Positions 25,609-34,852 are shown, counted from the stretch's first letter. The stretch is DNA of 45,898 nt from Candidatus Sulfopaludibacter sp. SbA3 (GCA_945861625.1 CAMAVI010000020.1:1-45898); one strand, 5' to 3'. Program-made: numbers and translations. Notes: generated by a model from the sequence alone, not told the origin.

Positions 25609-26849
25609 TTGTCTAATCCTTTGCTGCGCGGGTCTTTTCCGGGTAAGTTCTCCGGATTCTCATGCACGCGGGCGCGGAAGGGTGCGTTCATGCCGGCGGC
25701 GAGAGAAACGGTGGTGTCGCCGTACTTACCGCGAATCTTATCCACGGCGGCCAGCGTGTTGCGCCAGCGTTGCATCTTGTCTTCTTCGAGCAGATTGGTC
25801 TGGCCTTCTCCCGCTTCCAGCGACTGCGCGTAGACGCCCAGCAGGCGGATGGCTTTTCCGGACCAGCTCTTGTGAAATAACGCGCGCGCCGCGGCGGCGA
25901 ATTCGGTGTCGATCTGCGTGGCGTGGTCGAGCGTTTTCGACCGCGTGAAGGTTGAGAAGTCCGAGTAGCGCAGCTTGATCTGGATGGTACGCGCGTGCAA
26001 TTGATGATCGCGCAGGCGGCGCGCGACCATCTCCGACAGCCGCACCAGCATGGCGTCGATAGTCGCTGTATCCGCGGTGTCAACCGAAAAAGTACTTTCG
26101 TGGCTGACGGATTTGGGGTCGTCGCCTTCGCCGATTTCTCCGTCAAACCAGCCGCCGGCGTCTTCTCCACGCGCTTTGCCGGCCAGCGCGAGACCCCACT
26201 TGCCGAAGCGCTTCTCTAAAAACGCAGCGTCGAGCTGCGCGAGATCGCCGATCTTGCGGATGCCGCACTCGTGCAGGTTCCGTTCCGTCACTTTGCCGAC
26301 GCCGGGGATCTTGCGCACGTCCAGAGTGGCCAGGAAGCGCGCTTCGCCGCCTGGTGGAATCCATAGAATGCCGTGCGGTTTGGCCTGATCGGACGCGATC
26401 TTGGCAACTAAACGCGACGCCGCCGCGCCGATGGAGCAGTTGAGTTGCGTCGCTTCGCGGACGGCGTTGTGCAGTGCGTGCGCGGCGGCCAGCGGCGGAC
26501 CGAGCAGCCGCTCCGTGCCGGTCAGATCCAGATAGGCTTCGTCGATGGAGGCCATCTCGACGCGTGGGGAGAACTTCTGCAGGACGGCGTAAACTTTGCG
26601 CGAATATTCGACGTAGCGCTCACGGCGGCCTTCGACAAAGATCGCCTGCGGACACAGCTTGTAAGCGGTGCGCAGCGGCATGGCTGAGTGCACGCCGAAC
26701 TTGCGCGCGGCATAGGAGGCGGCCGAAACCACGCCGCGTTCGTTGGAGCGGCCTCCCACGACCACCGGCTTGCCTTTGAGCGAGGGATCGAAGAGTTCTT
26801 CCACCGAGACGAAGAACGCGTCCATATCGAGGTGGAAGTAGCTTTTCAT
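25605..26849 (-). CDS. dinB: DNA polymerase IV (Y-family)
   Basis: 414 residues. The Y-family palm motifs are clear: FHLDMDAFFVSVE with the first metal aspartates, SYAARKFGVHSAMP, and MASIDEAYLDLTG with the catalytic Asp-Glu. Helix-hairpin-helix GVGKVTERNL and the little-finger domain follow. There is no obvious beta-clamp peptide at the end. It copies past lesions in an error-prone way. It lies in the prfA-prmC operon and overlaps prmC by four bases, so its expression may not be solely damage-controlled. No LexA box is visible here. Confidence 0.93.
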   Translation of the reverse strand: MKSYFHLDMDAFFVSVEELFDPSLKGKPVVVGGRSNERGVVSAASYAARKFGVHSAMPLRTAYKLCPQAIFVEGRRERYVEYSRKVYAVLQKFSPRVEMASIDEAYLDLTGTERLLGPPLAAAHALHNAVREATQLNCSIGAAASRLVAKIASDQAKPHGILWIPPGGEARFLATLDVRKIPGVGKVTERNLHECGIRKIGDLAQLDAAFLEKRFGKWGLALAGKARGEDAGGWFDGEIGEGDDPKSVSHESTFSVDTADTATIDAMLVRLSEMVARRLRDHQLHARTIQIKLRYSDFSTFTRSKTLDHATQIDTEFAAAARALFHKSWSGKAIRLLGVYAQSLEAGEGQTNLLEEDKMQRWRNTLAAVDKIRGKYGDTTVSLAAGMNAPFRARVHENPENLPGKDPRSKGLDK

Positions 26850-27679
26850 TTCCTTGCGATCACCACCCTGGGGATGCCCGCCAGGTCGTTGCGGATCTCG
26901 ACGTCATGCCAATCCTTCAGGAGTTCGCGCACGGCGGCAGCCTCGCCGAGTTCCATCATAAGCCAGCCGCCGGGAAGCAGCAGACGCGCTGCCTCGGGGA
27001 TCAGACGGCGATATACAGCGAGTCCGTCGTCACCACCAAAGAGCGCCAGCGCCGGCTCGCGATCGCGAACTTCGGGCGCAAGAGTCGCGCGGTCGCGTTC
27101 GGCGACGTAGGGCGGATTGGACACAACCAGATCGAACGAGCCATCCGCAAATACCGAGCCCAGATCGCATGCGGCGAAGTCGACGTGAGCACCGAGTGTC
27201 CGCGCGTTTTGGCACGCGACGGCCAGCGCCGGAAGAGAAATATCTGTCGCAATCACGCGCGCATTCGCCTCCAGCGCCAGCGTGACGGCGATGGCTCCCG
27301 ACCCCGTACCGATATCTAGTGTCGCGTTAGCCGCGTTGCCGTAAGGCAGAGCGGCTTCTATCAAGAGCTCAGTCTCGGGGCGGGGAATCAGCACCTCCGG
27401 GGTTACGCGGAACTCGCGCCCGTAGAATTCCTGGCGGCCCGTGATGTGCTGTGTTGGCTTCCCTTGCATGCGTTCGTGCAGGTAGCGGCCGTAGTGAATC
27501 CACCACAACTCGATCAACTCGTCATTGCCGTGCGCGTAGAGCCAGGCGCGGTCGTGGCCGGTGGCGTGCATCAGCAGCACTTCGGCGGTCAGGCGCGGAG
27601 AATCGATGCCGGCGTCTTCGAGAAGTTTCTGGCCCTGCAAGAGAGCCGTGCGGACGGAAATTCGGGACAGTACACTCAT
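26846..27679 (-). CDS. prmC: Peptide chain release factor N5-glutamine methyltransferase
   Basis: 277 residues. The catalytic motif NPPYV and the SAM-binding loop LDIGTGSGAIAV identify PrmC (HemK), which methylates the glutamine of the GGQ motif in RF1/RF2. The N-terminal helical domain reads VRTALLQGQKLLEDAGIDSP. The first eight codons (MSVLSRIS) lie inside one arm of a 26-bp inverted repeat, so the present start appears to be derived from that repeat. It is downstream of prfA, the natural partner gene, and overlaps dinB. Confidence 0.93.
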   Translation of the reverse strand: MSVLSRISVRTALLQGQKLLEDAGIDSPRLTAEVLLMHATGHDRAWLYAHGNDELIELWWIHYGRYLHERMQGKPTQHITGRQEFYGREFRVTPEVLIPRPETELLIEAALPYGNAANATLDIGTGSGAIAVTLALEANARVIATDISLPALAVACQNARTLGAHVDFAACDLGSVFADGSFDLVVSNPPYVAERDRATLAPEVRDREPALALFGGDDGLAVYRRLIPEAARLLLPGGWLMMELGEAAAVRELLKDWHDVEIRNDLAGIPRVVIARK

Positions 27680-27742
27680 TTCGCCGGAAGACCTAACGAA
27701 TATGGAGCATCGTACCGCGAAATGAGTGTACTGTCCCGAATT
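27659..27742. repeat. Perfect 26-bp inverted repeat with 32-base spacer
   Basis: Arm 27659-27684 (AATTCGGGACAGTACACTCA, continuing TTTCGC) is exactly inverted at 27717-27742. The left arm contains the ATG and first codons of prmC. The element sits in the 93-base gap between prfA and prmC. It has no T-run and looks like a mobile palindromic (REP/RAYT-type) element rather than a terminator; a hairpin in the mRNA would include the prmC start codon. Confidence 0.75.
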
Positions 27743-27772
27743 CCCCCCGAATTTCCCGGGTTCCGGCTGGAT

Positions 27773-28858
27773 CTAAGCCGCCTGCTCGGCGCCTTGATCC
27801 TTGAGCTTTTCGGCCTGGAAGTGCGTGGTCAGTGCCTCGACGAACGGTTCGAGCTTGCCTTCCATCACCTGATCCAGTTGATGCAACGTGAAGCCGATGC
27901 GATGGTCGGTCACGCGGTTCTGTGGGAAATTATAGGTGCGGATCTTCTCGCTGCGGTCGCCCGATCCCACCATGCTGCGGCGCTCGGCGCCGATCTTTTC
28001 CTGCTGCTTCTCCAGTTCGATCTCATATAGCCGCGAGCGCAGCACCCGCATGGCCTTGGCGCGGTTCTTGATCTGCGATTTCTCGTCCTGGCAGGAGACG
28101 ATGGTACCGGTAGGCAGGTGCGTGATGCGCACCGCCGAATACGTGGTGTTCACGCTCTGGCCGCCGGGGCCCGACGAGCAGAACGTGTCAATGCGAATGT
28201 CCTTGGCGTCGACGCTGATTTCGACTTCATCGGCTTCCGGCAACACGGCCACGGTTATGGCTGAAGTGTGCACGCGGCCTTGCGTTTCCGTGGCCGGAAC
28301 GCGCTGCACGCGATGCACGCCGGCTTCGTACTTCATCTGGCTGTAAACTTTGTTGCCGCTGATCAGCGCTGTTACTTCCTTGAGTCCACCCACCGCTGAC
28401 AGGCTGGAGGAGGTAACTTCGACCTTCCATCCGCGCGTTTCGGCAAACCGTGAATACATGCGGAAGACCTCGTCGGCGAACAGCGTGGCTTCGTCTCCGC
28501 CCGTGCCGGCGCGGATTTCCAGGACCACGTCTTTCTCATCCAGAGGATCCTTGGGCAGCAGCAGGACCTTCAAATCCTCTTCGATCCTGGCCAGTTCCGG
28601 CTCCAGCCGCGCGACTTCGTCCTGCGCCATGGTGCGCAGTTCGGCATCGGTTTCCGCGAGCATGGGCCGCGCTTCCCGCAGGTTCCGGTTCGCGGTTTTC
28701 CAGTCCCGGTACTTCGCCACGATCTCGCTCAGATCGTTGTGCGCCTTGCTGACCTTGCGGTATTGCGCGGAATCGCCGATGACCGCGGGATCGGCCATCT
28801 GCGCGTTCAACTCATCGAAACGCCGTTCAATGTCGTCGAGTTTTTGCTGATATTGCAT
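27773..28858 (-). CDS. prfA: Peptide chain release factor 1
   Basis: 361 residues from the ATG at 28856-28858. The RF1-specific tripeptide is in [10 protein letters not shown], and the hydrolysis motif GGQ is in [13 protein letters not shown]-terminal coiled-coil helices ([20 protein letters not shown]) and the C-terminal basic helix complete the family length. It terminates translation at UAA and UAG. Its ATG overlaps the stop of the DUF1385 gene by one base (TGATG). prmC follows after the inverted repeat. Confidence 0.95.
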   Translation of the reverse strand: MQYQQKLDDIERRFDELNAQMADPAVIGDSAQYRKVSKAHNDLSEIVAKYRDWKTANRNLREARPMLAETDAELRTMAQDEVARLEPELARIEEDLKVLLLPKDPLDEKDVVLEIRAGTGGDEATLFADEVFRMYSRFAETRGWKVEVTSSSLSAVGGLKEVTALISGNKVYSQMKYEAGVHRVQRVPATETQGRVHTSAITVAVLPEADEVEISVDAKDIRIDTFCSSGPGGQSVNTTYSAVRITHLPTGTIVSCQDEKSQIKNRAKAMRVLRSRLYEIELEKQQEKIGAERRSMVGSGDRSEKIRTYNFPQNRVTDHRIGFTLHQLDQVMEGKLEPFVEALTTHFQAEKLKDQGAEQAA

Positions 28859-29841
28859 CAGGCGATCACCAATTCGCCGCCCTGCTTGGCTTCGAGCGCC
28901 ATGGCACCCTCCAGCGCATGAATGGCGACGGCCACTTCGGTATCGTCGGGCGGCTGCGTCGTGATGCGCTGCAGCCACAGTCCGGGAGCGGTCAGCAATC
29001 CCATGATGGTGCCCTGGCGCTTGGCCGCGAAACGGATCAGCTCATAGCTGACGCCGGTGATGACGGGCAACAGCGCGATGCGGCTGAGGAAGCGGGGCAG
29101 GAATCCATCGAAGGGCAGCAGGGCGTAGAAGATCATCGAAATGGCCATGACCACCAGCAGGAAACTTGTTCCGCAGCGCGGATGGAAGGTCACGAACTTC
29201 TGCGCGTTTTCGACGGTCAGCGGCTGGCGCGCTTCGAAGTTGAAGACGACTTTATGCTCTGCGCCGTGGAATTCGAAGACGCGGTGAATGTCCTTCATGC
29301 GCGAGAGCAGATACAGGAACGTCAGGAAGATGATCATGCGGATGGCGCCGTCGGTCATGTTGGTTGCGAAGCGTCCGGAGAGCGAGGGAACCACTTTGCC
29401 CAGTTGCGTGGCCAGGTACAGCGGCACGAACTTGTAAAGGAAGATGAAGAAGCCCAGCGAGAACACCAGGTTCGCGGTCATCATCCAGGAGGAAATTTCG
29501 GCCGGTTTCTCGCCTTCTTTCGTGGAACCATCGTCGAGAGCCGCTTTCGCCGAAAACGTCAGCGCGCGGTAGCCCAGATTCATGGCCTGCCCCAGCGTGC
29601 CCAGCCCGCGCAGAACCGGGTACTTAAAGATCGGATACTTTTCGGAGACCCTGGCGATAGGCTTCTCGTCGGTGACGATCTCTCCGTTCGCCTTGCGGAC
29701 CGCGACGCAATAGCTGTGCGGCGCGCGCATCATGACGCCTTCCATGACGGCCTGCCCGCCGACCAGCGTTTCTTCGCCGCTCTCAAGCACAGGCAGCAGT
29801 TGCGCGTGCGCGGAAAATCTCAAAAATTGCCCGATAGTCAA
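28858..29841 (-). CDS. DUF1385 integral membrane protein
   Basis: 327 residues from TTG 29841, which has AAGGAG seven bases upstream. The family opening [18 protein letters not shown] and the central [12 protein letters not shown] with [16 protein letters not shown] are clear. Four or five membrane helices follow. YqhQ-type DUF1385 proteins are of unknown function. It is the first gene of the prfA operon, a linkage seen in other bacteria, and overlaps prfA by one base. Confidence 0.88.
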   Translation of the reverse strand: MTIGQFLRFSAHAQLLPVLESGEETLVGGQAVMEGVMMRAPHSYCVAVRKANGEIVTDEKPIARVSEKYPIFKYPVLRGLGTLGQAMNLGYRALTFSAKAALDDGSTKEGEKPAEISSWMMTANLVFSLGFFIFLYKFVPLYLATQLGKVVPSLSGRFATNMTDGAIRMIIFLTFLYLLSRMKDIHRVFEFHGAEHKVVFNFEARQPLTVENAQKFVTFHPRCGTSFLLVVMAISMIFYALLPFDGFLPRFLSRIALLPVITGVSYELIRFAAKRQGTIMGLLTAPGLWLQRITTQPPDDTEVAVAIHALEGAMALEAKQGGELVIA

Positions 29842-29909
29842 GGGGAAGCTCCTTGTTCAATTATACCGTGCGGGTGCGGGAGGGCTGGTAAACTGAGAGG
29901 TAACTGCGC

Positions 29910-29986
<77 letters not shown>

Positions 29987-29987
29987 A

Positions 29988-30740
29988 TTACTTGGACGCC
30001 TCGTACACCATCGTCACATACCGATTGAGCTCTTCTCCCACCACTTTACCGTGCGAATCGATGCCATCCAGTGCGGGGTCGTCGCTACGGCCCACCGGCG
30101 TAGTGCGGATGCTACGGAATCCCACGGATGTGAGAGCCCTTGAAAGGGTCTCGGGATCGTAAAGGAATTGGTGCCCGAAACGGTGCATTTGCATATTCAG
30201 TACGGCGCTGGGCGCAGTGGGGAGGAGTGACAGATTGTTGAACGCGATATCCTGTTGGGCGTATCGCTTGGCCTCCGCGCTTTCGTCCCGGAATAAGCCC
30301 ACGAGAGTTAAAAGGTTTGGGGTGGCGATACGAATCGTACCGTGGCCGCGGAGTATGCGGCGCCATTCCTTAAGCATCTCGAGCCCCTGCTCAAAACCGA
30401 GGTGCTCAATCAGTTGTTCCGCGAAGATATAGTCGATCGATTCAGATGGTATCGGGTAGGGTCCGGAAGCATCCAGGTAAACCTCATCCTTGTCCGGCTC
30501 GATGTCTGTGTTCAGCCAGCCTGGCAAATGGTTGGTCCCTGCTCCGATTTGTAGTTTGCGCACGGCATGGGACGCGAGGTATTGCCCGATGGATCGCTCC
30601 GCGCTGAATCGCCGCCGCTTTTCAGTCAATGTGTGCCGCACATGCTGTGCCATGTGCGCCAACGCTCCGGTGCCCAATAGCAGCCAGCCTGAAACGGACC
30701 ACAACAACAGAACTAAGATGAGCTTGGCTGTAGTATTCAC
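29988..30740 (-). CDS. SAM-dependent methyltransferase with N-terminal membrane anchor
   Basis: About 250 residues from the GTG at 30738-30740; the frame runs on to 30923 but then overlaps a LOG remnant on the other strand, and ATG 30653 is another option. After a hydrophobic helix (LILVLLLWSVSGWLLLGTGA) comes a class I methyltransferase core: KLQIGAGTNHLPGWLNTDIE (SAM loop), acidic strand-2 end, then DYIFAEQLIEHL and RILRGHGTIRIATPN. This subfamily is common in exopolysaccharide clusters. Its substrate is unknown. It ends next to the tRNA gene. Confidence 0.7.
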   Translation of the reverse strand: MNTTAKLILVLLLWSVSGWLLLGTGALAHMAQHVRHTLTEKRRRFSAERSIGQYLASHAVRKLQIGAGTNHLPGWLNTDIEPDKDEVYLDASGPYPIPSESIDYIFAEQLIEHLGFEQGLEMLKEWRRILRGHGTIRIATPNLLTLVGLFRDESAEAKRYAQQDIAFNNLSLLPTAPSAVLNMQMHRFGHQFLYDPETLSRALTSVGFRSIRTTPVGRSDDPALDGIDSHGKVVGEELNRYVTMVYEASK

Positions 30741-30888
30741 AGACGTAGGGGCGGATCCAGCGAGCTTTGCCGAACTCAGATTAGCAGAGCGGACGCAGAA
30801 GGGGGAACCCTTGAGTCTGTTGCCTTCCATTCTGCGACACCCACGATCCCCAATGCGAGTCCCGGCGCACCCCACTGTTCGCGCTATC

Positions 30889-31068
30889 GTGAAGCGGGAA
30901 TCGCTGTTGACGAACCGGGCCATCGACGCGACGGATCTGGGCCAAATTCTGCTGACGGATTCGCCGGAGGAGGCCGTGACTTTTATCCAGAAAAGTGTAT
31001 TGGGGGGCTACGGCCTGCGCTATGTCCGCCGCAAGCCGCGCAGGTTCTTTTTCGAGAGGGGTATTTAG
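30889..31068 (+). pseudogene. C-terminal remnant of a LOG-family protein
   Basis: Sixty codons with no promoter or ribosome site. RESLLTNRAIDATDLGQIL and LTDSPEEAVTFIQKS match the C-terminal end of LOG (TIGR00730) proteins, which are cytokinin riboside phosphoribohydrolases or similar nucleotide-processing enzymes. The catalytic PGGxGT segment and the whole Rossmann part are absent upstream, so it is a truncated, non-functional piece. Confidence 0.5.
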
Positions 31069-31115
31069 ACTTCTCGCGGACCACCCGCGGTTTCGCTCCG
31101 CGCCGCCGTTCTGCT

Positions 31116-32303
31116 CTACCGGTGACCGCGGAAGAACGTCCGCACATCGTCGAGCCACAACTGCGGCTGCTCCAGCGCCGGGAAGTGACCGCCACGGGCC
31201 ATGTCGGTCCAGCGCTCCACGTTATAGCGCGTCTCCGCGGCGCTCCGTGTTGATCCAGGTGGCCGCCGGTCAAAGCGCCGCGTGAATTCGGCGCAGCCCG
31301 TGGGAACGTTCACCTTCGCCGGTTGGAGCGTCTGATGGCGGCGTTCGTAGTAGTTCCATGCCGACGACGTACCCGTGTTCGTCACCCAGTAAATCATTAC
31401 GGCCGTCAGCAACTGGTCTTTGGTGTACAACTTTTCCAGGTCGCCGTCGTGGTCGCTCCAGCCGTGAAATTTTTCAACGATCCACGCCGCCAGGCCCACC
31501 GGCGAGTCGCTCAAACTGTAGCCGATGGTCTGCGGCTTCGTGCTCTGCTCCAGGTTATACGCCGTAGTCTCCGTATCCGAGGCCGGGGCGCCTCCGCTAC
31601 AAGGAGTGAGGTGGAGTCCGGCGACGTGCGCGGCATCCGCCACCGCGAGCTGCGCGCCCACGCCCGAGCCGATATCCGTTCCCTGCGCAGCGTAACGTGG
31701 ATAGCCCAGGCGCGCCATCAACTGCGCCCATACCGCCGCGATGCGCTCGGTCCCGAATCCGCGCTCGCGTGGCTTACCGGAAAAACCAAATCCCGGCATC
31801 GACGGAATCACGACGTCGAAAGAATCTTCGGCGCGCCCGCCAAAGCTCGCCGGGTCGGTGAGCGGCCCGATCACTTTGCTGTATTCGTCGATCGTGCTGG
31901 GCCATCCGTTCAGCAGCAGCAGCGGCAGGGCGCCCGGATTCTTGGAGCGCACATGAATGAAGTGGATGTCGAGACCGTCGATATTGGTTTTGAATTGCGG
32001 AAAGCGGTTGAGGCGCCGTTCCTGGGCCCGCCAATCGAAGCGGTCCCGCCAGTAGGCGGCCAGTTCTTTCAGGTAGCCGGGGTTCATCCCGTAGTCCCAG
32101 CCCACGCCGGGCAGTTCGTCCGCCAGCCGCGCGTGCGCCAGGCGTGACTTCAGATCCGCCAGGACCTCGTCGGGAACATGGATGGCGTAGGGAATCACCG
32201 CCGTGGCGGAAGGTGTCTTGGGCGCGGTCTTGGATGCAGGTTGTGCCGCCGCGCTTATCGATAACAACAGCACAGCCGCAATCGCCTGTATATGGAGTTT
32301 CAT
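31116..32303 (-). CDS. Secreted epoxide hydrolase (alpha/beta hydrolase)
   Basis: 395 residues from the ATG at 32301-32303 with GGGAGG six bases upstream. A signal peptide (MKLHIQAIAAVLLLSISAAA) precedes an EHN-type N-terminal domain (IPYAIHVPDEVLADLKSRL). The oxyanion region is LNGWPST (about 132-138; usual HGWPGS), the nucleophile Asp210 sits in GTDIGSG, and the catalytic His373 is in RGGHFPALEQP. The family opens epoxides or acts on juvenile-hormone-like substrates. Here the exported location suggests detoxification or degradation of external compounds. The stretch before TRYNVERW is unusual but stays in frame. Confidence 0.85.
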   Translation of the reverse strand: MKLHIQAIAAVLLLSISAAAQPASKTAPKTPSATAVIPYAIHVPDEVLADLKSRLAHARLADELPGVGWDYGMNPGYLKELAAYWRDRFDWRAQERRLNRFPQFKTNIDGLDIHFIHVRSKNPGALPLLLLNGWPSTIDEYSKVIGPLTDPASFGGRAEDSFDVVIPSMPGFGFSGKPRERGFGTERIAAVWAQLMARLGYPRYAAQGTDIGSGVGAQLAVADAAHVAGLHLTPCSGGAPASDTETTAYNLEQSTKPQTIGYSLSDSPVGLAAWIVEKFHGWSDHDGDLEKLYTKDQLLTAVMIYWVTNTGTSSAWNYYERRHQTLQPAKVNVPTGCAEFTRRFDRRPPGSTRSAAETRYNVERWTDMARGGHFPALEQPQLWLDDVRTFFRGHR

Positions 32304-32482
32304 CGCGCGCCTCCCTGCTTGGTCTCCCAAGACATTATCTGGCGGGCTCAGGAATGTCAACTCCCACGCCGCATGTCTTTTGCACAAAGCTGCTCAGCCG
32401 GAAAATTTGGATGGCGAAGACTCGTATGGCAGTGCGTAGAATGGAGAAAATGGTGTATATTACTGCCGGGAGATGTTGGTAG

Positions 32483-33520
32483 ATGAAAACACTGGCTAGC
32501 CTGATCGTTCTTTCCGCGTCGTTCTTGGTAACACCAGCGTCTGCGCAATGGCCGGTGCGCCCCACTCCGGGCGTGCCCCGGCTGCCCAACGGCAAGCCCA
32601 ACCTGGCCGCTCCCGCCCCGCGGGCAACCGATGGTAAACCCGATCTTTCCGGCGTATGGCGCTTCCACACGAGTTATCTGTTGAACGCCGCGCCCGACCT
32701 GAAGCCCGAAGATATCCAGCCCTGGGCGGCTGCGCTCTTCAAGAGCAGCGGCGACAACTACCGCAACAACACCGATGGCATCAATTGCCTGCCGCCGGGG
32801 CCCAAGACATCCATGTCGGTGGGGCCTCCGCTGAAGATCGTGCAGACGCCCGGCCTGGTGATTTTGCTCTACGAATACCAGAATCTCTACCGCCAGATTT
32901 TTACCGATGGCCGGGACTTGCCGAAGGACCCGAATCCCACCTGGATGGGCTACTCGGTGGGGCGCTGGGAGGGGGACACTCTCGTCATCACCACGGCCGG
33001 CTTCAATGACCGCACGTCACTCGACCTCGGCGGGCACCCGCACTCGGAATCGCTGAAGATGACGGAGCGCTTGCGCCGCCGCGATGCGGGTCATGTCGAC
33101 ATGCAGGTGACCATTGACGATCCCCAAGCCTATAACCGCTCGTGGTCGCTGAAGGTTGATCTTGACTTGTTGGCGGATGGCGAGTTGATCGAGTACATTT
33201 GCGAGAACGAAAAGAGCAAAGAGCATCTGGTGGGCAAGCGCCCGGAGGCGGAATTCAAGGTTTCGCGGGAGATTCTGAGCCAGTACGTCGGCAAGTATGA
33301 CACCGCCGCGAATCCCGAAGGCGTCACCGTTGAACTGGAGGGCGACCGTCTGGTGATCGATCCGGGCGGGATGGGCAAGGTTCCTTTGATTGCGCTGTCG
33401 GAAAATACCTTCAGCATGGAAGGCAACCTGATCGAGTTCCAGAAGAACTCGTCCGGCGTGGTCTTCCGCGTGGTCCAGCACTGGACCGAAGGCGACCGCA
33501 TCGCCACGCGCAGGAAGTAG
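32483..33520 (+). CDS. Secreted W-E-G-D-T-L family protein with C-terminal barrel domain
   Basis: 345 residues. A signal peptide (MKTLASLIVLSASFLVTPAS) is followed by two related N-terminal blocks (LPNGKPNLA and ATDGKPDLSGVWRF), INCLPPGPKTSMSVGPPLKI, and the family motif GRWEGDTLVITTAGF. Unlike the copies at 9448 and 10277, it has an added C-terminal domain of about 90 residues (SQYVGKYDTAANPEGVTVELEGDRL... ENTFSMEGNLIEFQ) with the strand pattern of lipocalin-like DUF3471 domains. It is probably periplasmic with unknown ligand, and divergent from the epoxide hydrolase gene. Confidence 0.75.
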   Translation: MKTLASLIVLSASFLVTPASAQWPVRPTPGVPRLPNGKPNLAAPAPRATDGKPDLSGVWRFHTSYLLNAAPDLKPEDIQPWAAALFKSSGDNYRNNTDGINCLPPGPKTSMSVGPPLKIVQTPGLVILLYEYQNLYRQIFTDGRDLPKDPNPTWMGYSVGRWEGDTLVITTAGFNDRTSLDLGGHPHSESLKMTERLRRRDAGHVDMQVTIDDPQAYNRSWSLKVDLDLLADGELIEYICENEKSKEHLVGKRPEAEFKVSREILSQYVGKYDTAANPEGVTVELEGDRLVIDPGGMGKVPLIALSENTFSMEGNLIEFQKNSSGVVFRVVQHWTEGDRIATRRK

Positions 33521-33528
33521 CCGCGGCG

Positions 33529-33951
33529 TTACTTCCCGCCCAGAATCCGCGCGAGCTCGTCCGCGCCGGCTTGCGCCACCACTCCGTCTTGTGGTGAGGT
33601 TCCGCCGCTGATGCCGATGGCGCCGACGAATTCACCGTCCACCACCAGAGGCAAGCCGCCTTCCACGGGAACCGCGTTGGCGAGCTTCATCAACACCACG
33701 CGCCCGCCGGCCACCGCGTCTTCCAGGGCTTTCGTCGGGCGCTTGAACAGCAGCGCGCTGCGGCCTTTCTCCACCGAGACGAACTGGCTGCCGAGTTGGG
33801 CGCCATCCATGCGTTCCAGATACATCAGATTGCCGCCGTCGTCGATGATGGCGATAAACATCTTCCAGCCGTTTTTGACGCTTTCGGCGTGGCACGCCGC
33901 GGCGATGCGCTTGGCTAAGTCGATGGTGAGGCACTTCTTGGTGGCGAGCAT
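33529..33951 (-). CDS. GlcG/HbpS-like domain protein
   Basis: 140 residues; start taken at the ATG 33949-33951 with GGTG just upstream, although GTG 33960 is possible. The fold signature runs AKRIAAACHAESVKNGWKM, IAIIDDGGNLMYLERMDGA, SVEKGRSALLFKRPT, GGLPLVVDGEFVGAIGISGG, ending ADELARIL, which matches the GlcG/HbpS family. Members bind heme or act as sensors or are of unknown role in glycolate loci. No signal peptide is seen, so it is likely cytoplasmic. It is convergent with the gene at 32483. Confidence 0.82.
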   Translation of the reverse strand: MLATKKCLTIDLAKRIAAACHAESVKNGWKMFIAIIDDGGNLMYLERMDGAQLGSQFVSVEKGRSALLFKRPTKALEDAVAGGRVVLMKLANAVPVEGGLPLVVDGEFVGAIGISGGTSPQDGVVAQAGADELARILGGK

Positions 33952-34010
33952 GTGGGGCACCTTTGTAAGAGTGGGATTTGGATCAAGAAGCTAGCTTAGC
34001 AGTTGTCCCC

Positions 34011-34047
34011 AAAAGAAGAAAACCACGCCACCCTGCGGCGGCGCGGT
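34011..34047 (-). terminator. Rho-independent terminator of the PEP-CTERM gene
   Basis: Read on the minus strand, an 11-bp stem with G-T wobbles (ACCGCGCCGCC and GGTGGCGTGGT) around a 4-base loop is followed by a T-rich run (TTTTCTTCTTTT). It lies 29 bases beyond the distal TAG of the PEP-CTERM tail, so the transcript covers the interrupted gene. Confidence 0.7.
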
Positions 34048-34075
34048 CTTGAAGGAATAAGCAGTTAGAGTCTGG

Positions 34076-34189
34076 CTAAGCTGAGATACGTTTCCTGAGG
34101 ACTTTGCCGGCAATCGCCAGCGCCGTTCCCAGTAACATGACCGAAGCAGGTTCCGGCACCTGAGTTGTTGTGGTAGTGCCTTCCGTGCC
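34076..34189 (-). pseudogene. PEP-CTERM sorting tail cut off by an in-frame TAG
   Basis: Directly after the TAG at 34190-34192, in the same frame, 37 codons give GTEGTTTTTQVPEPASVML, a hydrophobic helix (LLGTALAIAG) and a basic end (KVLRKRISA), stopping at TAG 34076-34078. This is a complete PEP-CTERM sorting signal (V-P-E-P, membrane helix, basic cluster), which exosortase XrtA recognises. With the stop present the tail is not made unless TAG is read through. Confidence 0.75.
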
Positions 34190-34852
34190 CTAGTAGAAAC
34201 GGCCATTTGACGCACCGGAACATGCGGTGGTGCAGTTCAATGTGAACGTTACTTCTCCCAAGAGCATATCGTTGTGGGGTCCGTCATTCGGCCCAGTGGT
34301 ATTCGCAAAGGTACCCGCGATTCCCCCTGGGTGCAGCGAGAAGCAACCCGGGGTATCACCGGCAAAGATTCCCACGCCGAAAGTCTGGTTGGTGCAGCCG
34401 GAGCCGACCTGCGCCGAACCGGTTGCCTCGTCCCAAGTATAGGGACTCCCCACGACCTGACCGCCCTGTTCATCCGTAAATGTAGCCTTTTGGATGCAAG
34501 GGCCCTTGCCGCCCTTTTGGAAGTTGGAGTAGCAATCGATGAAGCCACTAGGGACGCTTACACCCGTCAGATTGATCCCGCCCCCGGCAGCCAGATCCAT
34601 ACTAAAGCCGACAAGTGTGTGCGGGACGTTGGTGATGGCCGCCGTGTTGTTCTCAAGAACAATGGTCATCGTGTTACCCGAAAACGTCACACAGGCTTGG
34701 GCGGCGTCGGTTTGAAAACCGGCATCCGGGATAGCGCCGGCGAGCTGCGTGAACAGCGTACCGCCGCCGCATGTCAGGGCGAACGCCGGCGTACTCAAGG
34801 ATATGCCGGCAACTACAAGAGCAAGAGTTGTCAGATTTCTAATTATTTTCAT
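34190..34852 (-). CDS. Secreted PEP-CTERM family protein, tail-less by a premature stop
   Basis: 220 residues from the ATG at 34850-34852 with GGAGGA upstream. A signal peptide (MKIIRNLTTLALVVAGISLS, cleavage after AFA) precedes a strand-rich, glycine/threonine-rich mature part with about ten cysteines (LTCGGG, QACVTF, DCYSN, GPCIQ, GCTNQTF, GCFSL, LNCTTACSG). The frame stops with TAG just before a perfect PEP-CTERM tail. Family members are sorted by exosortase and often end up in biofilm matrix. Whether this protein is released, anchored by stop readthrough, or a recent pseudogene cannot be told. The TPR gene upstream is also broken. Confidence 0.72.
   Translation of the reverse strand: MKIIRNLTTLALVVAGISLSTPAFALTCGGGTLFTQLAGAIPDAGFQTDAAQACVTFSGNTMTIVLENNTAAITNVPHTLVGFSMDLAAGGGINLTGVSVPSGFIDCYSNFQKGGKGPCIQKATFTDEQGGQVVGSPYTWDEATGSAQVGSGCTNQTFGVGIFAGDTPGCFSLHPGGIAGTFANTTGPNDGPHNDMLLGEVTFTLNCTTACSGASNGRFY

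Noticed and set aside
31220..31280. Possible frameshift near the end of the epoxide hydrolase
   Set aside because: The residues are unusual, but the frame stays open into the catalytic-histidine motif.
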